Source: an uncultured Lewinella sp. (GTDB lineage: Bacteria; Bacteroidota; Bacteroidia; Chitinophagales; Saprospiraceae). Taken from it: DNA of 39,471 nucleotides. This document shows, piece after piece, positions 1-9,314 of the stretch (position 1 is its first letter; each line of letters begins with the position of its first letter). The stretch spans positions 1 through 39,471 of the forward strand of contig CAJXPD010000072.1 of NCBI GenBank assembly GCA_913057785.1, in the 5' to 3' direction. The translations under genes were made by a program, and so were the position numbers. The notes beneath the pieces are model-generated. The model did no database searches, had not been told where the DNA came from, and worked only from the letters and a program-made list of their open reading frames with translations.

Positions 1-1530
1 CGGGTTGTTGTCGGTGACGGTGATGTTCACAGTTGGCGTCGGACAAACTGGCGGGCATTCCTCGGGCGCTTCTACTTCCCTTGTCGCTCGATTACCGCAA
101 TCTGCGGTCGCCACAATACAAGCTCTGGTGCCATTTGGGAGAGTAATGGAGTAATCGGGGCCATCCCCTTCTAATTCTACTTCATTAACTGAAACAGTAA
201 CAGCTCCAGTTACCGTAAATTCAAGTGTATACGTTTCTCCATCAGGGTTACAGGCGGGGTTTTCATCAAAAGAGATGCCTATTTCCGGTTGTGGACAACA
301 AATGGCAACTTCTTGACGAGAAGCTTGTGCACATTCATTCTTAACCATAATCCTTGCTGTATCTGAGGCTGGTAGCGTGACCGTGTACTGTGGGCCCGCT
401 TCTGTCTGTAGCACGTCATTGACAAAAACTTCATCCGCATCTGTCACGGTAAAAGTGAGCGTAAAGTCTACGCTATCTGGACTACAGAATTTTTCGTCGA
501 TGACAATGGTAGGTGTGGGTAAGCAGCAAGGGGCTGGTGCAGTGGCGGTGGCTTCAGATTTAGTGTCTCCACAATCTTTTACCGCTCTTATCATCGCATC
601 CTCAGCTGTAGGCAATGATCCTGAGAAATCAGGGCCAGTACCAGCTAACAATTCACCATTTAAGTATACAGAGTCTGCCCCTGTTACGGTGAAACTAATG
701 GTATAATTTTCACCATCATCGTCACATACTTGCTCTGTAATTTCAATCTCTGGTTTTGGACAATTACATGGCGGAGATTCTGCAGAACGGAAAGCTCTCA
801 GCTTTTGACCATCACATTCAGTAATCGCCTCAATCTCTGCTCTAACTCCCACTTGCAGGACGACCACATACTTAGTAGAATCCGAAGCTTCTGGAGAAAC
901 CAATTCACCATTTACGCGTACTTCATCTGCATCTAATACGGTAGCCGTTAAAGTATAGGTCTCATTATCATCGTTGCATTCTGTTAAGATATTTGGAATA
1001 GTTGGCGTAGGATCCTCACAGCAAGGAGGTGCTTCGACTTCTCTGTTAGCTCTACATAGTACAGAACCATCTTCATTATATTTCCAAGCAAAAATGCAAG
1101 TTCTTACTCCTCTCGGGAAAGTTAGGGTATACGTATTACCACTGGTAGGGGCATAGAAGACTTCATTTACAAAAACAGAATCTGCTCCCTCCACGCTAAA
1201 GGTGACGGTATAGGTCTCATTATCGTCATTACAGAAAGGATTACCATCCGTAGGTATCGTAATAGTTACCGGGCATAATTCATTACAATCTGGTGCTTCT
1301 ACCGATCTGTTATCACTATCACATTCATTAGTAGCACGAATACTTGCATTCTGTCCTCTGGGAATTGATACAGAGAAATCTGGTCCTGTACCTGCCAGTA
1401 GACTATCATTTAGGTATACGGCTTCAGCATCTGTAACTGAAAAATCTACCGTGTAACTCTCATTGTCTGCGTCACAAACTGGAGAACCTGTGATGGTTAT
1501 TACTGGTGCTACACAAACGGACTCACATTC
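1..1530 (-). repeat. Tandem Ig-like protein repeats, six complete plus part of a seventh
   Basis: Translated on the minus strand, units begin near 1527, 1272, 1023, 768, 525, 297 and about 45, each 228-255 bp. Each unit follows the same plan: Cys-Pro-x-Pro, a short strand, Cys-(D/N)-D-(D/G)-(N/E)-x-Y-T-(V/L), then a G/D-A-(D/E)-x-V-x-(V/L)-N core, a Gly-Pro-(D/Q)-(F/Y)-(S/T) turn, and a final segment ending in EAPPC or similar. Paired Cys residues at unit boundaries could form disulfides. Unit sequences have diverged, so this is an old protein-level repeat and not a recent DNA duplication. Confidence 0.85.
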
Positions 1531-2340
1531 AGAATAATCTACTCCCTCATCCGTAATGGTACGTTCAATTGTACCACAGTCACCAGTCGCTATCACTTGA
1601 ATTACCTCTCCAGAATCGGCTTGAACAATGTATGGAGGATAGATGATTTCACCATTCGCCGTCACCTGATTGACGTTACTGGGGTTTAGGTCAACCTGGT
1701 ACTTGCCTGACTCGCCTTCCACGCATTCTTTGCTGCTTTCCAACAAGGAAGGAATCAAAAAGGTGATGTGTACAATAGCGGTCTCAATGTATTCTTCGCA
1801 ACCGCTGCGTCGTGCGCATCGACGGAAGAAGGTAGGCTGAGAAAGTGGTCCTGGATCATAAGAGGCTCCTGTTGAACCAGGGATTGTCTGCCATTCTCCA
1901 TTGCCTACTTTTATCAACCAGATGTATTCTAGTTCGCCGCTACCTCCTCCAGCAGGGGTAAGGCTGACGATTTCATCCGGATCGCTATTGGGTTCACAAA
2001 ACTCTTGGTCATAGCCAATGGAACCCGGATCGATGACATTGTCACAATCATTATTCAGAATGACGCCATTGGTTTTATTTGTGCCAAAAGGCCCCCAAAG
2101 GGAGGTGGCGAATATAGAATTGTACTCTCCTCTTTCCTGCAATCGTTGAATCTTTTCAGGATTCCAGATATGGGCAGCATCGGTCCAGTCTATCTTTTCT
2201 TGGATCCAACCGTAAGGCATGAGATTATCCCCCGATAAGCTGCTATTCTGCGAGTTGCCGAGCAGTAGCTGTGCTGAAAAGAGAAGCACAGCTGCGCTCA
2301 AGCTTTTTAAACACATTTTATATGGCTTGATATTTTTCAT
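1..2340 (-). CDS. Large Ig-like repeat surface protein, partial (C-terminus beyond window)
   Basis: The frame is open from an ATG at 2340 to the window edge, 780 codons without a stop, so only the N-terminal part is seen. A signal peptide occupies about residues 1-27 (hydrophobic LSAAVLLFSAQLLL). A unique region and a PKD/Ig-like segment follow (about 80-180, ending in the FFRRCARRSGC type of motif common in Saprospiraceae surface proteins), then from about residue 270 a series of 76-85-residue Cys-containing repeats. It lies 46 bp downstream of the PorE-like gene in the same direction, the usual place for a T9SS-exported adhesin of the SprB type next to a PorP/SprF partner. Inference: a cell-surface adhesin or gliding-type filament protein exported by T9SS. 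The sorting domain that would prove this is outside the window. No Shine-Dalgarno site is visible. Confidence 0.8.
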   Translation of the reverse strand, partial: MKNIKPYKMCLKSLSAAVLLFSAQLLLGNSQNSSLSGDNLMPYGWIQEKIDWTDAAHIWNPEKIQRLQERGEYNSIFATSLWGPFGTNKTNGVILNNDCDNVIDPGSIGYDQEFCEPNSDPDEIVSLTPAGGGSGELEYIWLIKVGNGEWQTIPGSTGASYDPGPLSQPTFFRRCARRSGCEEYIETAIVHITFLIPSLLESSKECVEGESGKYQVDLNPSNVNQVTANGEIIYPPYIVQADSGEVIQVIATGDCGTIERTITDEGVDYSECESVCVAPVITITGSPVCDADNESYTVDFSVTDAEAVYLNDSLLAGTGPDFSVSIPRGQNASIRATNECDSDNRSVEAPDCNELCPVTITIPTDGNPFCNDDNETYTVTFSVEGADSVFVNEVFYAPTSGNTYTLTFPRGVRTCIFAWKYNEDGSVLCRANREVEAPPCCEDPTPTIPNILTECNDDNETYTLTATVLDADEVRVNGELVSPEASDSTKYVVVLQVGVRAEIEAITECDGQKLRAFRSAESPPCNCPKPEIEITEQVCDDDGENYTISFTVTGADSVYLNGELLAGTGPDFSGSLPTAEDAMIRAVKDCGDTKSEATATAPAPCCLPTPTIVIDEKFCSPDSVDFTLTFTVTDADEVFVNDVLQTEAGPQYTVTLPASDTARIMVKNECAQASRQEVAICCPQPEIGISFDENPACNPDGETYTLEFTVTGAVTVSVNEVELEGDGPDYSITLPNGTRACIVATADCGNRATREVEAPEECPPVCPTPTVNITVTDNNP

Positions 2341-2386
2341 TGTTAGTTAGTTGCGGGGAGTAGTTGCTAGAATATTATTACTTGGT

Positions 2387-5011
2387 CTAATCATCCAGGC
2401 TTCCAATCAAACCTACCGGACAATGTGCGTCTGCTGGTGGCTTGAAGGTGATACGACGGATCATGATATTCCGATCTCTGGCTGCCCGAACATCGTACAT
2501 TCGACATTCGCCCGTTTTTGGGTAGGTCTTGTTTAGCTTGTCGTAGGATGTTGAACCAGTTTCTACGGGCTTGTACTCTATTCTACTAGCTTCGAAGTCA
2601 ATGCCTTGTTCCTCGAAGAAATTGCGGAAATATTGAGTCATAGTGGCAATTCGACGTCCAGATAAAGAGCCATTTAGCACGGGATCCCCAGAACCACTAG
2701 CCGCTCCTTCTATATCAATTGTGATATCATAATTGGCTAGGTAGTAGGCCAATATATTATTGGAAAGTGAAATCAACTGGCCATTATTAGCTCGGACTTC
2801 TCTGAAGAAGTTATGTACGGCGACATCGTTTGTATCTCGATTACAAGCTGCATCAATGTATTCTCTAATTCGAGTAGTATCTACCCTAGCAGCATCCTTT
2901 TGAGCCCGAAAGCCAGCGTTGAATCTATATTGGTTATTACGAGTTTGGTCATAATCAATCCCGCTCAAATAACCTGCAAAGAAACTTTGGTAATCCCTAG
3001 AATCATCATAGTCGGGTCGGGGTTGATCATGATCGAAATAGAGCGTAATGCCTTCTTCTATGATTTCTTCTTTGGATTTGTACAGCTTGAAGGTGTAAGC
3101 GAAATCCTCCGACTTACATTCTGTGCTGATCTCCATTGTCTCTGGCGCTAGCTCAAACTTATAGATGGTATCGGCAGGACTGCAAGAAGCCGTGGAGAAG
3201 CTATAACTGGTGCCAGGGCATAGATCATATTGGTAGGTGTGATAGCCTTCTTTATTAGTGGGGTTGATTGTTTGGCCACTACCTTGGTCCGTTACGACAA
3301 AGTTGTTGACGTCTATTGGAGATGATTCATCACAGAAGTCTACGAAATTCACACTTAGCGTAATCTCCGGTTCTAGGAACAAATCCAGTGTAATCGTCTC
3401 TCCATCACATTCGCCTGTATTTATTGTACCGATTCCTGGTTTGAAACCTGCCAACTCAGCACGCATATCAAAGGTTTTTTCAAGCGGTACATTTCTAAAG
3501 GTGAAGACATTGGCTTCGCGAGTAGGTTCTGGCAATTTATATTCTCCAGTCCATTGCAATAGCTGACTTTCCTGGTTTCCGATAGCTTCACGTTCAAAGC
3601 CTGCACAATCATCTCCACCATGGCAAAAGACTGAAACAATGATGTCTACTTTCGGGCTATAAACAGCTTCGAAAACGTCTGGACAGCAGTGCTCTAACTC
3701 CGCATATTGGTGTCCTTCTCGGTTAGAAGAGAAAATCATTCTTTCACTCTCCTCTTCTTTGCTGAAGAAAAGGTCATCGAACTGAGTGTTAATCGGGCTA
3801 CCCATGTTCTGAATATTTCTACTGGAACCTACTACTGTAGAATTTCCGGAACACTCAACCGCATCATATTGAGGCGGGATGTATTTGAAGATGTCAAAAT
3901 CGTATCCGCCTAAGGTCATGTAACCATTAGAGCTGAAGTAGAAAGTATTGGTCGTTTTATGAAAATAGGGCGTCACCTCATCTCCAGTTGTATTGACCTC
4001 CTTCATACTCACCGAAGGCTTGTGATCATCTCCCACTACTACGGAGTAGAAGATGTCAAGATCAGCTCGACCAGCCTCTTGTCCTCCATGGAAATCAGAA
4101 ACGTAGAATAAGGTGTCGTTCCCACCACCTCTGCCCTGTAGAAAGAAAGGTTGTGTACTGGTGTAATCTCTGCCGTGGTTAATGTGAGCAGGAAGTTTAA
4201 CAGGAGAGGACCAACCGTCACCACCTGCTACTCGATCAGCGTAAAAGATTTCACAGGTGTAAGAATCATCTTTACACTTGCAAGAAGTGAAATAGGCTCG
4301 CTGGCCGTCCTTCGCATAAGTGATGTGACCTACCTTTTTAAAGCTCTTAGGAAGCGCCAGTTTGTCGGCGGTACCTGAATTGTCTCTTTGGTAGAGAGAG
4401 ATTTTATCTGAGCAGGGCTTCTCACACTCGCATTGTTCTGGCGGGGTGAGTTTCCCAACGATGATATTGTCATTGAAGATAGGCATGGCAAAATCAGACT
4501 GCCCGGGCGTGCTTAAATCTTGTAGCATTCTGGGGTTGCTAATAGAGGTATTGCTAATGAGAAGCGGACTCTCTAGCAGTTCATTACATTCTGCTGCCTT
4601 TTTTTTCGCAAGGGTAACTAGTTCAGCATTATTGCTGCCGGAGGCTCCAATAAAATCATTGTAGGCTTGAATAGCTTCTTCGTAGTTGCCCTGGCGATGC
4701 TGGTTTTTAGCGCGATAAAAAATCAATAAAGGGTCATTGTCCTCTGGGGCAATCTCGCTTATAGTACGCATATATTGTTCTGCCTGATCAAATTCGCATA
4801 CCTCTACAGAAGCCATCATGGCTATCTTAAGGAGGTCCAGATTAGCGCTGGTATCTTGCCGGAGTACTTCTTTAGCATGAATGTATGCAGTAGCATAATC
4901 TTTAGCGGCAAATGCTTCCTCGGCACTTTTTTTGTAGGTAGCGATCGACTGGCCACCGAGGTAGGGGAGTAGAAATCCTAATTGGAAAGCTAGTAAAAGT
5001 AGCTTTTTCAT
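2387..5011 (-). CDS. PorE-like T9SS-associated OmpA-family protein (TPR, PD40 propeller, OmpA-like)
   Basis: 874 residues. In order: a signal peptide (about 1-20), TPR helices (about 24-150), a PD40/WD40-type propeller (about 180-450) with strands such as AYFTSCKC, FYVSDFHGG and FYFSSNGY, a carboxypeptidase-regulatory-like beta domain (about 455-560), and an OmpA-like C-terminal domain (about 690-870) opening with ITLYFDHDQP. The peptidoglycan-contact pattern N-x2-L-S-x2-R is kept (NGSLSGRR), but the usual Thr-Asp of the OmpA loop is not. This domain order is that of PorE of Porphyromonas gingivalis, which ties the T9SS to peptidoglycan. It sits 54 bp after the PorP/SprF gene and 46 bp before the repeat protein, so one operon is likely. 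Whether it is the housekeeping PorE or a paralogue dedicated to the neighbouring adhesin cannot be told from here. Confidence 0.82.
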   Translation of the reverse strand: MKKLLLLAFQLGFLLPYLGGQSIATYKKSAEEAFAAKDYATAYIHAKEVLRQDTSANLDLLKIAMMASVEVCEFDQAEQYMRTISEIAPEDNDPLLIFYRAKNQHRQGNYEEAIQAYNDFIGASGSNNAELVTLAKKKAAECNELLESPLLISNTSISNPRMLQDLSTPGQSDFAMPIFNDNIIVGKLTPPEQCECEKPCSDKISLYQRDNSGTADKLALPKSFKKVGHITYAKDGQRAYFTSCKCKDDSYTCEIFYADRVAGGDGWSSPVKLPAHINHGRDYTSTQPFFLQGRGGGNDTLFYVSDFHGGQEAGRADLDIFYSVVVGDDHKPSVSMKEVNTTGDEVTPYFHKTTNTFYFSSNGYMTLGGYDFDIFKYIPPQYDAVECSGNSTVVGSSRNIQNMGSPINTQFDDLFFSKEEESERMIFSSNREGHQYAELEHCCPDVFEAVYSPKVDIIVSVFCHGGDDCAGFEREAIGNQESQLLQWTGEYKLPEPTREANVFTFRNVPLEKTFDMRAELAGFKPGIGTINTGECDGETITLDLFLEPEITLSVNFVDFCDESSPIDVNNFVVTDQGSGQTINPTNKEGYHTYQYDLCPGTSYSFSTASCSPADTIYKFELAPETMEISTECKSEDFAYTFKLYKSKEEIIEEGITLYFDHDQPRPDYDDSRDYQSFFAGYLSGIDYDQTRNNQYRFNAGFRAQKDAARVDTTRIREYIDAACNRDTNDVAVHNFFREVRANNGQLISLSNNILAYYLANYDITIDIEGAASGSGDPVLNGSLSGRRIATMTQYFRNFFEEQGIDFEASRIEYKPVETGSTSYDKLNKTYPKTGECRMYDVRAARDRNIMIRRITFKPPADAHCPVGLIGSLDD

Positions 5012-5065
5012 TGTTTAGGGATTTAAGAGTAGATGAAATAACTATAGATCATTATTTAGGTAGGG

Positions 5066-6079
5066 CTAGAACTGTACTTTACAGACTCTAGCGGGATTCG
5101 GACGGTTAACGATGTGCCCGACAGATAATTCAAAGCCGCCATCAATACCCAGCAAGTCCCGGGATCTGGCAGTGGTTATGTCATAACTGAATCCAAGATT
5201 CCACATGTTATAATGCACCTGTATCATCCCGATGATGGCATCATCTCCTCGACCGCCTACGTTTATGTCCAGCATGAAGCTGCCAGGTCCTGTGGTGAAA
5301 GGTAGGATTCTGGCTCCACCCATCAAGACAACTTCTTGATAAGGGCCTTGGAATTGCACCAAGCCATTGATCAGCAGGTCTAGTTTATTGAAAACTTGGA
5401 TGGCGGCAAGGCCAGAAATGGTGTACCGGATCGGAAGATTAATATCAGCTACATCGAAGAAACTGGTATTGGGTTGATTAAGATGGTAAGCGGCTATTCC
5501 AAAATCTATGCTGTTGCGCCGATTACAGCCTTGATAGTGAAAATTCGTACCCAAGGATATATCGAATAGGGAACGAGCTTGTCTACCTGTGGTAGATTTG
5601 CTATTGGCTGGGTCGTTGACATTTTCCAAAAACAACTCATCACGAGAGAAAGCTCGCTGCGCACCGCCCAGCATCAGAGCACCAGCCCAGGAAAAGCCAG
5701 AGCCAAGATAGGCGTTGTAGGAACCAGCGATTTGCAGCTGCGTTAGGCTAAGCCTAGAGTCTCCCGCAATATCATAATTGAAAACTGCCCCTAGGGCAAA
5801 GCCTTCTGGACGCCAACAGTTACTAGAATCACACTTAACTGTACAGAAGTTCTTTTCTCCGGAAAGGGTAAAGTTTCTGTAATTAACCGTAGGATTCCAT
5901 TGACGACGGAAACTGCTATTAAAGCGGTATTCACCGTCAAAGGCACCTGTGAGGGCTGGGTTAAGATTTAATGGGGTATTGGCAAATTGCGAAAAATGAA
6001 TGTCCTGACTAAGCAATTGGGTCGCAGAAGAGAACAGAACGACAATCAGCCAAAGCTTTAGTTTAGGTGTTTTATACAC
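5066..6079 (-). CDS. PorP/SprF family outer-membrane protein
   Basis: 337 residues with a signal peptide ending near residue 25 (ATQLLSQ) followed at once by the family hallmark DIHFSQFANTPLNLNPALTG. The rest alternates short amphipathic strands typical of a beta-barrel and ends in VQF with a terminal aromatic residue. In other Bacteroidota, PorP/SprF proteins sit in the outer membrane, bind the exported partner and help anchor or secrete gliding adhesins such as SprB. It is first in the run PorP-PorE-repeat protein. The start is GTG: the next in-frame codon that could serve upstream is cut off by a stop 15-18 bp away, and no early ATG exists inside. Cys residues in a loop (FCTVKCDSSNCW) are unusual for the family. 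Confidence 0.88.
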   Translation of the reverse strand: MYKTPKLKLWLIVVLFSSATQLLSQDIHFSQFANTPLNLNPALTGAFDGEYRFNSSFRRQWNPTVNYRNFTLSGEKNFCTVKCDSSNCWRPEGFALGAVFNYDIAGDSRLSLTQLQIAGSYNAYLGSGFSWAGALMLGGAQRAFSRDELFLENVNDPANSKSTTGRQARSLFDISLGTNFHYQGCNRRNSIDFGIAAYHLNQPNTSFFDVADINLPIRYTISGLAAIQVFNKLDLLINGLVQFQGPYQEVVLMGGARILPFTTGPGSFMLDINVGGRGDDAIIGMIQVHYNMWNLGFSYDITTARSRDLLGIDGGFELSVGHIVNRPNPARVCKVQF

Positions 6080-6599
6080 AGTATGACCTTTTGGTTAAAG
6101 AATATCGATTATTGCAACTTTGGCAATAAAAAAAATACGGCCAAAGAGATATATGTCAATAGCAAAACCCAGTCAGGTAATGCTATGGCATTTCATAACT
6201 GATGACGAAAAAGTGGTTTCTGGTAGATAGCTATTCTTGCTAAAATTCTGTCTGCACAATTCTTAACTATCGATCACATGTATTAGGGGGGATATCACGT
6301 GACTATGATCGTCTTCGCAACACTAAGTGTCGTAGGTCGTGCTTACAGACGAGATGAGGATTCATTAGACTAATGAACTCGGGAGACTTGTTGGTTATAC
6401 GAGAAAACTGTAAAAAGGATATTAAAATAGCCGAATACTGCCATTCTCGTAGAGCTCTTTTACCTGAGCTTTACAAATATGCAAAAATTACCGCAAAACA
6501 GCAAAAAATCAATAGAAGATACTACTTTATAGTAGTGGATGAATTGATAGTAAGGCCTTTAGAAATGAACTGGTTAAATATATTAATCTATGTGTTATG
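6080..6599. other. Gene-free interval between the PorP operon and prfA
   Basis: 520 bp, AT-rich, between the PorP/SprF start and the end of prfA, both on the minus strand. It should hold the PorP operon promoter and the prfA 3' end, but I see no clean TAnnTTTG box or terminator. An open frame of 76 codons at 6373-6603 has no recognisable features. Short inverted repeats occur (ACACT/AGTGT near 6330; CGATCA/TGATCG enclosing about 6270-6330), none convincing. Confidence 0.5.
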
Positions 6600-7673
6600 T
6601 TAGCCTGCAGCGTCTTCGCCCTTGAGTTTTTCGGCATTCTCAGCCATTTGTAAACCTTCGATAATATCTGCTATATTACCTTCCATGATCTGATCTAAGT
6701 TGTACATAGTCAAGTTGATCCGGTGATCCGTCATGCGGTTTTGAGGGTAGTTGTACGTGCGAATTTTGTCAGATCGATCGCCTGATCCCACCAATGACTT
6801 TCGTTTGGCGGCTTGTTCAGACTCATGTTGTTTCTTTTGCATTTCTGCGATCTTCACATAAAGACGTTGCAATGCAATTTCACGGTTTTTGATCTGACTA
6901 CGACTATCTTGACTTTCGGAAACTACTCCGGTAGGGAGGTGTGTAATCCTAACGGCGGATTCTGTCTTGTTTACGTGCTGCCCCCCCGCACCACTAGAAC
7001 GGTAGGTGTCAACCTTTAGGTCGGCCTTATTGATATCTACGTCTTCAATCTCTAGTTTCGGGACTACTGCAACAGTAGCGGCTGAAGTGTGGACACGTCC
7101 TTGGGATTCAGTTTTGGGTACTCGCTGTACGCGGTGGGCGCCAGATTCAAATTTTAAGCGACCGTAGACATCTTCACCATTAACCTCCATTACAAGTTTG
7201 CTATACCCACCCGCTGAGCCTTCATTTGCAGAAATTAATTCGGTTTTCCAGCCCTGAGATTCAAAGAATCGAGTGTACATTCGATAGAGGTCTCCCGCAA
7301 AAATACTGGCTTCATCCCCACCGGCTCCAGATCTGATTTCAAAGATTACATCTCGCTCATCTTCTGGGTCTTTGGGAATCAGGAGTTGCTTGATCTCCTC
7401 TTCTAAGCTTTCTCTTTGGGGTACTAGCTCATCTAGTTCCATTTGAGCCATCTCCTTCATCTCAGCATCGTTTTCCTTTAACATTTCCTGAGCGGTCTCA
7501 ATATTGCCTAGGATATCTTTGTAATTGGTGAAAGCGTCGATGATGGGCTTAAGATCTTTATACTCTTTTCCTATCTTTTTATATCGCTTCATGTCAGATA
7601 TTACCTCCGGATCAGACAGTTGTTCTTCCAAATAGTAATAGCGATCTTGTATGGCTTCGAGTTTATCTATCAT
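6600..7673 (-). CDS. prfA: Peptide chain release factor 1
   Basis: 357 residues, the usual RF1 length. It terminates translation at UAA and UAG. The GGQ motif that triggers peptidyl-tRNA hydrolysis is at 230-232 within SSGAGGQHVN, and the stop-codon-reading PxT tripeptide is at 186-188 (RVPKTES), which separates RF1 from RF2 (SPF). The N-terminal helical domain (1-100) and the RF-1 domain with the IRSGAGGDEA segment (113-121) are intact. ATG start at 7673. It stands alone, with 222 bp to the divergent sigma-factor gene. The Gln of GGQ is normally methylated by PrmC, whose gene is not in this window. Confidence 0.97.
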   Translation of the reverse strand: MIDKLEAIQDRYYYLEEQLSDPEVISDMKRYKKIGKEYKDLKPIIDAFTNYKDILGNIETAQEMLKENDAEMKEMAQMELDELVPQRESLEEEIKQLLIPKDPEDERDVIFEIRSGAGGDEASIFAGDLYRMYTRFFESQGWKTELISANEGSAGGYSKLVMEVNGEDVYGRLKFESGAHRVQRVPKTESQGRVHTSAATVAVVPKLEIEDVDINKADLKVDTYRSSGAGGQHVNKTESAVRITHLPTGVVSESQDSRSQIKNREIALQRLYVKIAEMQKKQHESEQAAKRKSLVGSGDRSDKIRTYNYPQNRMTDHRINLTMYNLDQIMEGNIADIIEGLQMAENAEKLKGEDAAG

Positions 7674-7842
7674 GTTATTTTTGATTATTTATGGACGAAA
7701 AGTAGGCTTGAAATAGTTTCAAGAAGAAATCAGAATGGTAAAAAAGCTACATGAATTGTAGAAAGGACTGGTCCATAAATTTTATCTTTTTCATTCGCAG
7801 GGCAAAAATAGTACAATCTTTTAATTCCGCCAATAGTTCCAA

Positions 7843-7858
7843 AAGACCCTTATATTTG
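7843..7858 (+). promoter_or_regulatory. Putative promoter -7 box with AAGACCC motif, sigma-factor operon
   Basis: AAGACCCT (7843-7850) is directly followed by TATATTTG (7851-7858), a match to the Bacteroidota -7 consensus TAnnTTTG, 37 bp before the ATG of the ECF sigma gene. A good TTTG at -33 is lacking. The same AAGACCC-TAnnTTTG arrangement occurs before the first DUF4331 gene at 9483-9497. Confidence 0.45.
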
Positions 7859-7895
7859 TACGCCCTGTAATCCTTAAAAACACACTTACCTTAAT

Positions 7896-8492
7896 ATGAA
7901 CCCAGTGCTTGACCAAAGTGAATTGGACAATATCAAGCTGATCCAACAGATGAAGGGTGGAGACGAAGCAGCACTGCAAGTACTCTATCAGAAATACGCA
8001 GGAGCACTTCTTCATCATATCACGAAGATAATTCCCGACCCTGAAGCGGCCGAGGAGATTTTGCAGGATGTGTTTGTGAAAATCTGGAAGAAGATTGGCC
8101 AATATGATGAAAAAAGAAGCCGATTATTTACCTGGATGTCGCAAATCGCACGAAATACAGCAATCGACACCGCGAGATTGGTCTCTTTTCAACGAAATAA
8201 AGAAACTGAATCCATTGATACCCTCGTAAATGTAGATGCACAGCTAAAAGCTAAAGCATTTAATAAGATTCCTGATGTGGGTTTGCAGAAAGTCTTGTCC
8301 CAGATCGATCCAGAACACCAAGAACTCATAGAGTACCTCTATTTTAGGCAGTATACCCAGAAGGAGACTGCTGAGGCTTTAGGTATTCCACTAGGCACCG
8401 TAAAAACTCGGCTCCGCAAGGCGATTTCCGTTTTGCGCGAAATTTTGACGCCTGAGCAGATGTTGATGCTGATGGGGTATTTATTGTCTTAA
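7896..8492 (+). CDS. ECF-type RNA polymerase sigma factor
   Basis: 198 residues with the two-domain sigma-70 ECF plan. Region 2 spans about 21-92 (LYQKYAGALL, then the AAEEILQDVFVKIW helix and the FTWMSQIARNTAID segment that contacts the -10 element). Region 4 spans about 130-185 with the helix-turn-helix YTQKETAEALGIPLGTVKTR that reads the -35 element. The stop is 20 bp before the GTG start of the RskA-like gene, so sigma and anti-sigma are co-transcribed, as is usual for ECF pairs. A TATATTTG box lies just upstream. Inference: it drives the DUF4331 genes that follow and possibly itself. The ECF subgroup and the inducing signal are not recognisable. Confidence 0.93.
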   Translation: MNPVLDQSELDNIKLIQQMKGGDEAALQVLYQKYAGALLHHITKIIPDPEAAEEILQDVFVKIWKKIGQYDEKRSRLFTWMSQIARNTAIDTARLVSFQRNKETESIDTLVNVDAQLKAKAFNKIPDVGLQKVLSQIDPEHQELIEYLYFRQYTQKETAEALGIPLGTVKTRLRKAISVLREILTPEQMLMLMGYLLS

Positions 8493-8512
8493 TGTAAAAA
8501 GGTAGAATCGAA

Positions 8513-9295
8513 GTGGATATACAATCATACATATCGTCAGGCGTACTGGAACTCTATGTGATCGGCCAATTATCTCCGAGAGAAATGCGGGAGGTAGAAA
8601 AAATGGCCGCGGAATATCCAGAGGTGAAAAAAGAATTGACGGCTATAGAGCAAACTTTGGAGGCTTATTCCATGAAAAACCAGACTGCGCCCAAGCCCTC
8701 AACCTTTGATAAAATTAAATCAGAGATACAAAGCCCTACCTCTCCAACTGATAAAGATGATGGTAAAGCTAAAGGCCTGCCGGTATGGTTAGGCGTTTTG
8801 TTGGGCGCATTAGGTGTGATCTTGGCTATTGCTTTCTTCAATGCCCAACAGCAGCAAAGAAGCCTACAAGTGGAAAATGAAGCATTGAATGTTGCTTTAC
8901 AACAATGCGAAACAGTGAATCAAGACCAGCTTGACCCGGATCGACCAATGGCTATTTTCCGAACAGATGGTAATTCAACCATACTGCTGGCCGGGACAGA
9001 AGCTAATCCTGATCTGCAGGCTGCTGTATATTTCAACCCCCTGTCTCAAAAATCTTACTTAGATCCTTTCCAACTGCCTGCTCCCATCAGTGGGAAGCAA
9101 TATCAGCTTTGGGCCTTGATCGATGGTCAACAACCTACAGATATGGGTGTTTTTGACCTGCCAACGGATGGTCAATCCTTGATAGAGGTGCCCTACATTG
9201 CCAATGCACAGGCCTTTGCTATTACCTTGGAACCCGAAGGTGGAAGTATTGAACCTACTTTGGCAGATATGCAGGTCATCAGTAACCAGAGCTAG
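8513..9295 (+). CDS. RskA-like membrane anti-sigma factor
   Basis: 260 residues. A short cytoplasmic N-terminal part (1-85) should bind the sigma factor; it lacks the His-x3-Cys-x2-Cys of zinc anti-sigma domains. One membrane helix lies at about 89-109 (VWLGVLLGALGVILAIAFF), then a coiled stretch with Gln repeats, then an extracytoplasmic RskA C-terminal-like domain (about 145-258) with QYQLWALIDGQQPTDMGVFD and AQAFAITLEPEGGS. The start is GTG at 8513: an in-frame ATG 21 bp upstream runs straight into TAA, and starting at the next internal ATG (residue 25) would remove the expected SSGVLELYVIGQLS helix. Its operon partner is the ECF sigma factor 20 bp upstream. A terminator follows directly. 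Confidence 0.88.
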   Translation: MDIQSYISSGVLELYVIGQLSPREMREVEKMAAEYPEVKKELTAIEQTLEAYSMKNQTAPKPSTFDKIKSEIQSPTSPTDKDDGKAKGLPVWLGVLLGALGVILAIAFFNAQQQQRSLQVENEALNVALQQCETVNQDQLDPDRPMAIFRTDGNSTILLAGTEANPDLQAAVYFNPLSQKSYLDPFQLPAPISGKQYQLWALIDGQQPTDMGVFDLPTDGQSLIEVPYIANAQAFAITLEPEGGSIEPTLADMQVISNQS

Positions 9296-9314
9296 GAGAA
9301 TTGTCTAGCTTTTT
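9290..9314 (+). terminator. Intrinsic terminator of the sigma/anti-sigma operon
   Basis: AGCTAG (9290-9295) pairs with CTAGCT (9305-9310) around a 9-nt loop and is followed by TTTTT. The anti-sigma stop codon lies inside the left arm. This should separate the regulator pair from the DUF4331 genes. Confidence 0.55.

Noticed and set aside
6373..6603. Open frame of 76 codons between PorP and prfA
   Set aside because: No domain, signal or codon pattern; it ends inside the prfA stop and lies in AT-rich non-coding sequence.
7821..8102. Minus-strand frame of 93 codons over the start of the sigma gene
   Set aside because: Shadow of the ECF sigma gene, whose protein motifs are unmistakable on the plus strand.
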